From: Pedobacter chitinilyticus
GTDB taxonomy: Bacteria > Bacteroidota > Bacteroidia > Sphingobacteriales > Sphingobacteriaceae
Assembly (NCBI RefSeq): GCF_003313385.1
Contig: NZ_QMHN01000007.1
Span: forward strand, 26,673-90,672
Length of the DNA: 64,000 bases
Direction of reading: 5' to 3'
The notes under the pieces were generated by a model that was not told the origin of the DNA, ran no database searches, and saw only the letters and a program-made list of their open reading frames with translations. Shown in pieces: positions 28,032-35,429 of the stretch (positions are counted from its first letter, which is position 1; the number at the start of each line of letters is the position of its first letter). The position numbers and the translations under genes were made by a program.

Positions 28032-28571
28032 TTATTCGTCTTTTACTTTAATTATGTAGTGAACATAAGCATTTGAAGGTCTCGTTTCATTGTGAGGGTT
28101 TTGGGCAGTAGAAATAACTAAACCAGAAATGCTTTTGTATGGTGCAGCAGGATCATGAGTTATAGGTCCAACATTGTCATAATGCCTTCCGTCGTCATGA
28201 TTTGCTTCTAAACCTTGATTAATGTAATGTTGGTGGTGTCCTACATCCGAAGTTTGAAAACTTCCCGTTTCATTTTTCTTGTCATCAGTTACTGCTATTC
28301 TCAATGAAACATCGGGATCTTTAAAACCATCTACTCTGTCCGCATTAACACCACGTAGAAAAACACCTCTCAAATCAGGTAGTGAAAATTTGACATCAGT
28401 TCCTATAATTTCATGTTTGCCCCATCTATTCCCCAACACACCCCATAGAATTGGATATTGAGATTTGTAAACACTATCCCCATCACAAATTTTCCAATTA
28501 TTATTATTTAATGATACTGTTTCACCAGCATAGGGCATAATAGTGCCAATTGGTAGATTGTCTTTTGCCAT
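28032..28571 (-). CDS. Phage tail collar-domain-like protein
   Basis: It has 179 residues and no signal peptide. It starts with the collar-domain pattern DNLPIGTIMPYAGETVSLNNN-WKICDG, followed by YPILWGVLGNRWG, FSLPDLRGVFLRGVN and the C-terminal RPSNAYVHYIIKV. This is the architecture of the phage tail collar / microcystin-dependent protein (MdpB) type domain, found at fibre tips of phages and as stand-alone proteins. There are no capsid, terminase or sheath genes nearby. A His-rich stretch (DVGHHQHYINQ) may bind metal as in trimeric fibre tips. Function in this genome is unknown. Confidence 0.82.
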   Translation of the reverse strand: MAKDNLPIGTIMPYAGETVSLNNNNWKICDGDSVYKSQYPILWGVLGNRWGKHEIIGTDVKFSLPDLRGVFLRGVNADRVDGFKDPDVSLRIAVTDDKKNETGSFQTSDVGHHQHYINQGLEANHDDGRHYDNVGPITHDPAAPYKSISGLVISTAQNPHNETRPSNAYVHYIIKVKDE

Positions 28572-28679
28572 GATATTTAAATTTATTTTGCCTACTCTTT
28601 CAAAATGCGGTTTTCGGCTTTCCCGTATGAACCTTGTTTGTTATTTCAGTTGCGGTCGTCCATAATTGTACACAACTAT

Positions 28680-28764
28680 CAGACTTACGAAGTTTAACTT
28701 TAATGATTTATTGCTTTTAGTGGTGAGGTTGAGGGCTTCGCCGTTTGAAAACTTCGTAAGTCTG
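28680..28764. repeat. 85-bp palindromic element, copy B
   Basis: It has the same 16-base terminal inverted repeats as 26239-26323, the same overall length and a related interior (GTTGAGGGCTTCG shared). It ends 14 bases beyond the amidase stop, so on that side it could form a hairpin in the transcript. Confidence 0.8.
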
Positions 28765-28778
28765 CATTCGTTAATTTT

Positions 28779-29582
28779 CTAAATTCCTAAAGCTGTTGCT
28801 TTGGCTTTAAGCAGCTGTCTGAATGATGGCATTGTAGTACTTAAACTGCCTCCTGGGTCTTGTTTGTCACCAAGTTTTCCTGCTTCTTTTCTCAATTCAT
28901 CATGCCCTGCCACGTAGTCCAGATCAAATTCGGGGTTTTTAGTTTTGGCCCATAAAATGAAGTTGATGAGGGCTTTTTCTTGTGCTTCGGTATATTGTTG
29001 ATACTTGCCCGCTACAATGTAGCCTTGTGCGGTGGTTACGTCGCGAAATGGCCCAACACTTGAACCTTTGCCCCAGCAGCAAATTTCCATGCCCGCAAAA
29101 TGGTCTGATACATTGGTGATGCCTTTCCACTCGCTTACGCCTGAATGGTAGCCCCAAGTTTTAAATACATCAAAATTTTCGGGGATGTAAATGACACCAT
29201 TTTCGTCCATTACCATACAACCGAAGCCTTGGCTTTCTAGATATTGGATCATACTTTTGGCTGTGGCAGCTGATCGGTTGCTCACTGTGTAGTGTACGGT
29301 TAAGCCCTTGAATTTTCCAGATGGTGTTTTGTAACTACCTCGATCTTTAAATTTACTGCCTTTAACGGTGACAAAGATGGGTTCGGTAATGCCTGAAAGT
29401 GATTCTTCTGTTTTAGAAATTTCTTTTGGAATGATAAGATTGTCTGGAATTGCTTCAACCTTAAACTCGAAATTTTCTGCGGCAGCTTCTGATTTTGGGC
29501 CCCATTTACCATCTACGGTAAGCGTAGCTCCTTTTTGGTTCATGGACGCTTGGGCTTTTTTTACTAATGTTTCGATTTTCAT
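28779..29582 (-). CDS. N-acetylmuramoyl-L-alanine amidase (Amidase_2/PGRP type) with N-terminal binding domain
   Basis: It has 267 residues. Residues 1-40 resemble a peptidoglycan-binding domain 1 helix bundle (VKKAQASMNQKGATLTVDGKWGPKSEAAAENF). The catalytic domain (about 80-265) shows GLTVHYTVSNRSAATA with a zinc-ligand His, TWGYHSGVSEW, and YVAGHDELRKEAGKLGDKQDPGG with further ligand His and Lys/Asp. No signal peptide is seen, which is odd for a peptidoglycan hydrolase. It may be released by lysis, delivered by a secretion device, or be of phage origin. The collar-domain gene lies 207 bases downstream. Confidence 0.85.
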   Translation of the reverse strand: MKIETLVKKAQASMNQKGATLTVDGKWGPKSEAAAENFEFKVEAIPDNLIIPKEISKTEESLSGITEPIFVTVKGSKFKDRGSYKTPSGKFKGLTVHYTVSNRSAATAKSMIQYLESQGFGCMVMDENGVIYIPENFDVFKTWGYHSGVSEWKGITNVSDHFAGMEICCWGKGSSVGPFRDVTTAQGYIVAGKYQQYTEAQEKALINFILWAKTKNPEFDLDYVAGHDELRKEAGKLGDKQDPGGSLSTTMPSFRQLLKAKATALGI

Positions 29583-29668
29583 GGTACTTTTATTTATTTG
29601 GTTAACTAATAAGAATAATTATACAAAGTGTTAATAGTATATTTGAGTACGCCAGTTTTTCTATAACT

Positions 29669-30394
29669 CTAAAATCTTGCAACATAATTTCTAGCATTTG
29701 AAATTGCTTCTGGTAGTTGGTAACCAACCCCTACTTTGCTTTTAGAAAATTTATAGCCTTCCATAAGACAACTTACTCTTTGTGCTGGTGTCCCATGATG
29801 TCTTGGGTCATTAAAAGCGTAATCTCCTATAGCATAAAATGAATTCGCTACCTCGTTTACATACTGTTCGCCAATTATCATACTTTTCAGATGTAAGTAG
29901 CATCCAGCTAAAAAATCAGCAAATAGCTCGTTTCGGTACGAATGCGTGTTATATACTTTATATTTAGCATCAACACAATGCGCAAATTCGTGTGCCATAA
30001 TTATGGCTATACTAACTCCACTATTTGTGGGCGAGTTGGCAAATTCTTTTTTAATCCAATTAAGACCTATTGCGACTTGACCATCTGGATATTGATTGTT
30101 AGAAATTTGAGGCGTAAAGTATGCATTTGGTGAATTGCCATCGTCATAAAAATATATATCGGGTATTACTCCAAATCGTTGGACTAAATTGTTGTACTCT
30201 CCGTAGTGCCAATAATCAAGCTGTTGGTTACCTGACGATTTAAATAATTGACCCAAACCTCCAAAATTAGAGGCAAAACAATAGCCCCCAGTTTCTTGCA
30301 CTACATTCTTTTCCTTTTTACATCCCAATAATAGCACTACAGCTATGCAGGCAAAAAATATGTCCATTTTTCTCATACGTAGTTTATTTTCCAT
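29669..30394 (-). CDS. Lipoprotein with neutral zinc metallopeptidase (YpfJ-like) motifs
   Basis: It has 241 residues from ATG 30394; an in-frame ATG at 30376 is also possible. The N-terminus is a lipoprotein signal, FFACIAVVLLLGC followed by KKE. The zinc site IIMAHEFAHCVDAKY (HExxH) is followed by NELFADFLAGCYL, with a likely third ligand, and then RHHGTPAQRVSC, which matches the HGTP-x-QR motif of the YpfJ/neutral zinc metallopeptidase family. It is probably an envelope protease or protease-like chaperone. A 20-base palindrome lies about 195 bases upstream of its start. Confidence 0.8.
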   Translation of the reverse strand: MENKLRMRKMDIFFACIAVVLLLGCKKEKNVVQETGGYCFASNFGGLGQLFKSSGNQQLDYWHYGEYNNLVQRFGVIPDIYFYDDGNSPNAYFTPQISNNQYPDGQVAIGLNWIKKEFANSPTNSGVSIAIIMAHEFAHCVDAKYKVYNTHSYRNELFADFLAGCYLHLKSMIIGEQYVNEVANSFYAIGDYAFNDPRHHGTPAQRVSCLMEGYKFSKSKVGVGYQLPEAISNARNYVARF

Positions 30395-30588
30395 TTTTAA
30401 ATCAATTATTGTTAATATTCAGTTATTGCAAAGGCGAATCGAGTATTCTTCGGGAACGAGCTAGAATGCTTGTAGGTACTATGCTTCTTTATTGAATAAA
30501 TCAGCTTACTCTATTATAATTGGGGGAACAGAAGCGTTTCTCTATTTGATCGTATACACCAAATGTAAACAGCTCACTAACAAGAAAG

Positions 30589-30608
30589 AATACCTAGTAC
30601 TAGGTATT
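30589..30608. promoter_or_regulatory. Perfect 20-bp palindrome, NarL-like 7-2-7 site
   Basis: AATACCTAGT followed by its exact inverted copy. The core TACCTAG-TA-CTAGGTA resembles the inverted heptamers bound by NarL/LuxR-type regulators. It lies 6 bases past the LuxR gene stop and upstream of the metallopeptidase gene. A related imperfect copy lies at 35354-35374. Confidence 0.55.
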
Positions 30609-30614
30609 TTACAG

Positions 30615-31391
30615 CTACATCCAACCTTCTCTGATGGTTTTGTTTAACAGTTCCATTGGTGTTTTTACCTTAGCCTTTGCCAATATGTTTTTTCGGTGGC
30701 AGTTTACGGTATGGATGCTGATGAAAAGTTGATCGGCAATTTGTTTACTGCTTTTGCCTTCGGTAATGCACTTGAGTATATCCCATTCTCTTTTGGTGAA
30801 AAGGTCGTTAGATTTTGTAAAAACCTGTACTTGTTGAATGTTGCAATAGGAAGGCTCACCATCAATACCGATAATGGAAAAAGTGGGTATGCCGTCTGGC
30901 TTTAGATGGGTAATATCGGTATGGATATGGAAACTGTGACAAAGGTTATCTGCATCATTTAGAAGCACATACTGGATGAGTATACGTGCATATTCTTCGT
31001 CTCGTTTTTTCAATCTCAAATCGTACTGCACTTTATAATGATCTATTTTATCAAAAGGGATATGGCTAAAGAACTGAGCAGCATGATTTTCGAAAGAGAG
31101 GAAATAAGCTTGATCTGCAGGATGCATATGATCCATGAATAACTGCATATTCACTTTTTCGAGCGGGTAGCCTAGGATATCAGTTATTTCTGGACTTATT
31201 TCTGCCATCTGTCCTTGATAAAGATCGAAAAGCAACAGGTAGTAAGGGTTGGGTTGAAAGATACTGAACAGTCGCTTGTGTGTTTCAAGGTATAAGGGCA
31301 GTTCAATTGTTTTTATCGCATTTGTTTGATGGACTAGTGCTCGCCAATTTTTTTGGACGGCAAGGTAGTCCTGTTGGTTTTTTGCATTCAT
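30615..31391 (-). CDS. LuxR-type transcriptional regulator with PAS-like sensor region
   Basis: It has 258 residues. The C-terminal 62 residues are a LuxR/GerE helix-turn-helix: LFTKREWDILKCITEGKSSKQIADQLFISIHTVNCHRKNIL. The middle region (about 50-165) looks like a PAS fold, with YYLLLFDLYQGQMAEISPEITDILGYPLEKV. There is no receiver domain, so control by a ligand rather than phosphorylation is likely. It is the last gene of the leftward cluster from 35302, 125 bases after the Sel1 gene, and may be expressed separately. The 20-base palindrome just past its end and the related one at 35354-35374 are candidate targets for it or for the response regulator at 37306. Confidence 0.86.
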   Translation of the reverse strand: MNAKNQQDYLAVQKNWRALVHQTNAIKTIELPLYLETHKRLFSIFQPNPYYLLLFDLYQGQMAEISPEITDILGYPLEKVNMQLFMDHMHPADQAYFLSFENHAAQFFSHIPFDKIDHYKVQYDLRLKKRDEEYARILIQYVLLNDADNLCHSFHIHTDITHLKPDGIPTFSIIGIDGEPSYCNIQQVQVFTKSNDLFTKREWDILKCITEGKSSKQIADQLFISIHTVNCHRKNILAKAKVKTPMELLNKTIREGWM

Positions 31392-31516
31392 GGTAGTGAT
31401 GTTTTCGCATCAAGCAATATACCAATTCAAAACAAACACAACAAATTGAAAAACAAATACTTAATACACAAATTAAGAGTAAAAACGAAAGAAGTTTTAT
31501 CTTATAACTTAGTGAT

Positions 31517-32290
31517 TTACAAATTCTTTCTTATCGCTTCCAATACCGATAAGTAATCGGTGCTTTTTGGTTTAGCATTAGCTGTATTTTGTGGTGTATT
31601 TTCTGAATTTTTAGCCAGCAGCAAATTTATTTTAGCCAAAGCTTCGCAATACTCTTGCAAATTTGCATCACATGCTTTTTTACTCCAATATTTAGCTTTC
31701 TCATAATTTGTAGGAATCTTGCCGCTGTTGTTGTTATAATCGGCAACGTGCTTAATGCCTTCCATGTGCCCTTTTTCGGCAGCTTTTAAGAAATAGCTAT
31801 AGGCCAAACCGTAATTGGGCTTGCCGTTGATTCCCTGTACCTTGGCGTCATATTCTATACAGTGCCCCATTAAATGGTTAGCTTCACTTATTTCGCTGAA
31901 ATTCTGGCCCAGCTTACTAAGGTAGTTATAGGCTTTTACAAAGTCCTTATCTGTGCCGTTGCCATAAAAATAATTATAGGCGCTATTAAAAATGCCCATT
32001 TCAAAACCTATTGAAGCAGATAGTTCGAAATAATGTAGCGCAATTTTGTAATCTTTTAAACTCCAGTAACAGTAGCCAAAGTCATTGAACTGACTGGCAT
32101 TAAGTTTGGTTTCATACTTTTTGTAGAGCACAATAGCATTTTTATAACCTTCTTCGGTTCCTTGGTTGGCAAGATCGACCGCTTGTTTTAACTCCACGTC
32201 GGATTGGGCAAAGGAAATATTTGCCGAAAAAAACAGTATTGAAACTACGAAAGCCACTGTTTTTATGATGATAGGGATATTGCTTCTCAT
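31517..32290 (-). CDS. Secreted Sel1-like repeat protein
   Basis: It has 257 residues with a signal peptide of about 28 (ending NISFAQ). The rest is made of Sel1/TPR-like helical repeats: GYCYWSLKDYKIALHYFELSASIGFEMGIFNSAYNYFYGNG, then KAYNYLSKLGQ, then LAYSYFLKAAEKGHMEGIKHVADY, then KAKYWSKKACDANLQEYCEAL. Such proteins serve as scaffolds in the envelope. The start lies 11 bases after the stop of the 600-residue TPR protein, so they are cotranscribed and perhaps partners. Confidence 0.83.
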   Translation of the reverse strand: MRSNIPIIIKTVAFVVSILFFSANISFAQSDVELKQAVDLANQGTEEGYKNAIVLYKKYETKLNASQFNDFGYCYWSLKDYKIALHYFELSASIGFEMGIFNSAYNYFYGNGTDKDFVKAYNYLSKLGQNFSEISEANHLMGHCIEYDAKVQGINGKPNYGLAYSYFLKAAEKGHMEGIKHVADYNNNSGKIPTNYEKAKYWSKKACDANLQEYCEALAKINLLLAKNSENTPQNTANAKPKSTDYLSVLEAIRKNL

Positions 32291-32301
32291 CGTTTTATGA
32301 T

Positions 32302-34104
32302 TTATTTGGTTTCAAATTCCTTAAAATATGGCAAATCAGCATTCGGGATCATAGGCTTATACCATTTATAAAAGCTTCTGAGCATTCGTTTAGACATTTC
32401 CAGATCGTCTTTATCACTTTTTCGAGATAAAATCTGGGCAATTTTCACGTAGGCCAACAATCTATAATTAAAATAACCCTGTCCGTTATTGGTAGAAAAT
32501 GTGGGCGCTCTCCCAATGTCTTTTGTATCATAATTAATAGCATCGGTAAAATATTTAAGTGCTTTCCTGTCATTTGCTTTTATGCTTGCGGTTCCATTCA
32601 GGTAAATCATACCCAAATAATATAGCGCCGCTTTTTCAGGATATTTTGTTTCTGCCTTTTTTTCTAGCGCTTCGAAAGCAGTTTTGCTATCTGCCGAAAT
32701 GCCATATTGGGTATACAAACCAGTTGCTTGAAGGTAATTCACTACAGTTGGTGCAATTCCCCATGTGATTTTTGTTAACTTTTTAACTCCATCACTGATA
32801 TTATCATCATTGCATTCCATGGATTCGCTAGGGAAATCACTGCAAAAGATCTGTGATAGTGCAAACAATAAGTTATGGCTATAGGTAAAACTGTTTTTTT
32901 CCTTTTTTAAATCATTAATGATATAAAAGTATTCTTTTCTTTTGCCCTGTAAGGCCAAGCTACTCAGGTAATCATCTAGCATTGATGCTTTTTGATTTTT
33001 ATCGCTTCCACCGTTTTGTATGGCCAAGGCATAATAATTCTCAGCCTTATCATACTCACTATTAGCAAAAGCTTTCTCGGCCACTTTTCTTTGCGCACTA
33101 AAGTCTCCATTTTCAGCATCGACAAGCGCTTTTGAATTTGCCATTTCTTCCTCTAGTGCTTTCTGTTTTGCCGCAATGGCCTTTTGCTGTTCCTCTAATC
33201 GCTTTTTTTCTTTGTTAGCTTGTATAGAGGCAACTAGGCCAGTAATACCATCGGCAAGTTGGGTCATCCCTTGCTGCAATTGCTGCTGCTTTTGCAATGC
33301 TTGCTGTTGTTTTAATAAGGCCTGTTGCTGTGCTTGCTGCTGTGCAATTTGTTGTTGTTGATAGTTATTATTTGAAGTACTACTACTCGCTTTGGCCTTT
33401 TGTGCTTCGGCAAGCCAGGCCTTGGCATTGTTTCGTTGGGCATCGTTTACCGCTACAGAAATGGCAGAATTCCATAATGATATCGCTTGATCATAATTGC
33501 CTGCTTGTCCTGCTGCTGTGGCCCTTTTGTAATAATCTTGGAAACTTGCATTGTTTCTGTCAAAAGTAGGATCGTAAGAGGTGTTGGAAGAACTATTGTT
33601 TGTATTTGCTTGACTGTTGTTAGCATTAGGCTTATTACTGTTGCAGTTTGCATCACAAACCTGCCTATTGCCATCACAAGTATAACTTGGCGCAGTCCAG
33701 TCGTCTCTTCCATTATTTTCTAAATATTTAGTAACATAAGAGAGAATAAAATTGGTAGCATTGGGTATAGGTTTGGTATTGTAATACATGGAAACATGGG
33801 TGTATTCTTGTCCTGGAGAGAGATCGAACCTGCCATCGGCGGTATAATTTTCGCCACTGGCAAAGCGTAGGTCGAGGCTAAAATGCATTACTTTAGTTCC
33901 TCTATTTTTCAATCTAAAGTTGTAGGCATACTTATTTACAGAACTTACCCATCCTAAACATTTAAATGAGAAATAAAGATTTGGGAAGCATGGAGCTGCT
34001 TTACTCCAAGGCCCCCAATTGGTGGCTCCTTCTCCATTTTTTTGCCCAAACAACAACATGGTTTGTAATAAAATTGCCGAAAGTAGTAATGTCTTTTTCA
34101 TCAT
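32302..34104 (-). CDS. Secreted protein with beta domain, Gln-rich coiled coil and TPR-like repeats
   Basis: It has 600 residues with a signal peptide of about 20 (ending MLLFGQ); a second ATG at 34101 is equally possible. Residues about 25-150 form a beta-rich domain with four or more cysteines (PCFPNLYFSFKCLGW, TCDGNRQVCDANC), probably disulfide-bonded. An Asn/Ser-rich linker follows. A TPR-like pair (YYKRATAAGQAGNYDQAISLWNSAISVA) comes next. A glutamine-rich coiled coil of about 75 residues near 245-320 follows, and then more Sel1/TPR repeats (KAENYYALAIQNGG, ALEKKAETKYPEKAALYYLGMIYLNG). It sits in an operon of exported proteins. Function unknown; a structural or adaptor role is inference. 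Confidence 0.8.
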   Translation of the reverse strand: MMKKTLLLSAILLQTMLLFGQKNGEGATNWGPWSKAAPCFPNLYFSFKCLGWVSSVNKYAYNFRLKNRGTKVMHFSLDLRFASGENYTADGRFDLSPGQEYTHVSMYYNTKPIPNATNFILSYVTKYLENNGRDDWTAPSYTCDGNRQVCDANCNSNKPNANNSQANTNNSSSNTSYDPTFDRNNASFQDYYKRATAAGQAGNYDQAISLWNSAISVAVNDAQRNNAKAWLAEAQKAKASSSTSNNNYQQQQIAQQQAQQQALLKQQQALQKQQQLQQGMTQLADGITGLVASIQANKEKKRLEEQQKAIAAKQKALEEEMANSKALVDAENGDFSAQRKVAEKAFANSEYDKAENYYALAIQNGGSDKNQKASMLDDYLSSLALQGKRKEYFYIINDLKKEKNSFTYSHNLLFALSQIFCSDFPSESMECNDDNISDGVKKLTKITWGIAPTVVNYLQATGLYTQYGISADSKTAFEALEKKAETKYPEKAALYYLGMIYLNGTASIKANDRKALKYFTDAINYDTKDIGRAPTFSTNNGQGYFNYRLLAYVKIAQILSRKSDKDDLEMSKRMLRSFYKWYKPMIPNADLPYFKEFETK

Positions 34105-34220
34105 CGTTTGTTTTAGTGGTTGTAGACATTACAGCCAACAACCTAATTAGCAGATTTTATGATGTTTGAAAGTAGCATAGCTGCTGATTAAAGTTTCAAT
34201 ACAATAATCTGAACTACAGG

Positions 34221-34766
34221 TTAAAATGGCTCATCACTCATCAGGATAATCCAAGTGGGCATTTTCAGCACCATAGACCCTGCAAATCCACCAAAGTTCT
34301 GTTCTGCATATTCATACATAATGGCAGTTCTGCCCCTTGTTGCATTTGCAAAATATTCATCGGCTATGGCAATTTCCCTATATCTAGCTACTGCACTTAC
34401 GCTATTCTTTTCGGTTGTATTAAAAAAAGCGATTTTGCCATAATACGGCTTAGAATATTTAGGTGATTTTATGGTTATATCGTAATTTATGAATTGCTTT
34501 TTCTTAAAAGCTTTTAGGGTATAATTTACATCTGTGAAGTGTTTTAACCAATTTCCTCCACCTATTTCACTATTAGCCTCTAAACCAAGATCAGACAAAT
34601 TGAATGCATCATTTTGTTTAAACTCGACATTCTTCTCTGTAAAAAGAATTTTGACATCACTTGCTATTTTATTTTTATTAATGGGCACTTTGATCATACC
34701 TGCGCATGAAAAGAGAAACAAAAAGAAAAATAATAGTTTAAAAGTTGTGATAAAAGTTGTTTTCAT
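34221..34766 (-). CDS. Lipoprotein of unknown function
   Basis: It has 181 residues with a lipoprotein signal, LLFFFLFLFSC followed by AGMIKVP. The mature part has a pattern of short beta strands and ends WIILMSDEPF. There is a two-part feature: KHFTDVNYTLKAFKKKQFINYDITIKSPKYS then ARYREIAIADEYFANATRGRTAIMYEYAEQNFGGFAGSM. I do not recognise the family. Its ATG overlaps the TGA of the upstream gene by four bases (ATGA), so the two are translationally coupled. Confidence 0.72.
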   Translation of the reverse strand: MKTTFITTFKLLFFFLFLFSCAGMIKVPINKNKIASDVKILFTEKNVEFKQNDAFNLSDLGLEANSEIGGGNWLKHFTDVNYTLKAFKKKQFINYDITIKSPKYSKPYYGKIAFFNTTEKNSVSAVARYREIAIADEYFANATRGRTAIMYEYAEQNFGGFAGSMVLKMPTWIILMSDEPF

Positions 34767-35302
34767 AGTTTTATAATTTTAAAATACTTATTTGAATAAA
34801 AATTATTAGCATAATAAATTCTAGATTTTTTAGGGTTAATGTCTTGCCTAGTGTAAAGTAGAATTTTACCGCTTTTTGTATAAGAACACCGTGGACCTTC
34901 TGCAATAGCGCCTGCTGCATTTCTACTGTCTGAGCTAGCCCCTTTATTACGTTCATTTACATCACCATCATCATCTCTATGATTGTTTTTACCTTTTCTA
35001 TTTCTATCGGCAATACCTCCGCCACTTTTCCGCTCATCGGCATCGCCATCTCTATATCTTTCATTACTATCTCCGTCCCCGTTTCTATTACTAATACTAC
35101 TGTCGAATAGCCTTGTTATACAGCTACTTCCAATAACATATATTTTATTTTCGGAAATTAACAAGGGTCTTTTCATACTGTCTGCCAGTTTAAATAAAGA
35201 AGCCTCATCTTTATAAGCACCAACAAAAGAAAACGAATTGTCCTGTCCGTAAGCAGCAATAGCTACTTGAAAAAAAATGATTAATATATACCTCAATTTC
35301 AT
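34763..35302 (-). CDS. Exported protein with Asp/Asn/Arg/Gly-rich repeat
   Basis: It has 179 residues with a signal peptide of about 19 (ending AAYGQ). The first part reads SFVGAYKDEASLFKLADSMKRPLLISENKIYVIG. Residues about 70-130 are a highly charged degenerate repeat built on GDxNER and DADER words (NRNGDGDSNERYRDGDADER, DRNRKGKNNHRDDDGDVNER). The C-terminus is again ordered (SYTKSGKILLYTRQDINP). A lone cysteine is present in each half (GSSCITRLF and GPRCSYTK), and a disulfide would close the charged segment into a loop. Family unknown. First gene of the leftward cluster; coupled to the lipoprotein downstream. Confidence 0.75.
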   Translation of the reverse strand: MKLRYILIIFFQVAIAAYGQDNSFSFVGAYKDEASLFKLADSMKRPLLISENKIYVIGSSCITRLFDSSISNRNGDGDSNERYRDGDADERKSGGGIADRNRKGKNNHRDDDGDVNERNKGASSDSRNAAGAIAEGPRCSYTKSGKILLYTRQDINPKKSRIYYANNFYSNKYFKIIKL

Positions 35303-35353
35303 AGATTTAGTTCAATATCAATATCAAAACTACATCCTCTCCTAACGCTTTCA

Positions 35354-35374
35354 TATACCTAGCACTCGGTATAT
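35354..35374. promoter_or_regulatory. Imperfect copy of the NarL-like palindrome in a divergent promoter
   Basis: ATACCTAGCACTCGGTAT matches the perfect palindrome at 30589-30608 at 16 of 18 core positions. It lies in the 127-base gap between the secreted cluster (leftward from 35302) and the histidine kinase (rightward from 35430), so it could control both. Confidence 0.5.
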
Positions 35375-35429
35375 TTTAAGAACCATTTTAATGTTATCTT
35401 TAGGTTACAAAACCAAATGACGCCCCCTT

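Noticed and set aside
26888..30394. Prophage
   Set aside because: Only a collar-like protein and an amidase are present; there is no integrase, terminase, capsid or portal gene.
30589..30608. Rho-independent terminator of the LuxR gene
   Set aside because: The palindrome has no loop and no convincing T-run, and a related copy lies in a promoter, so a binding site is more likely.
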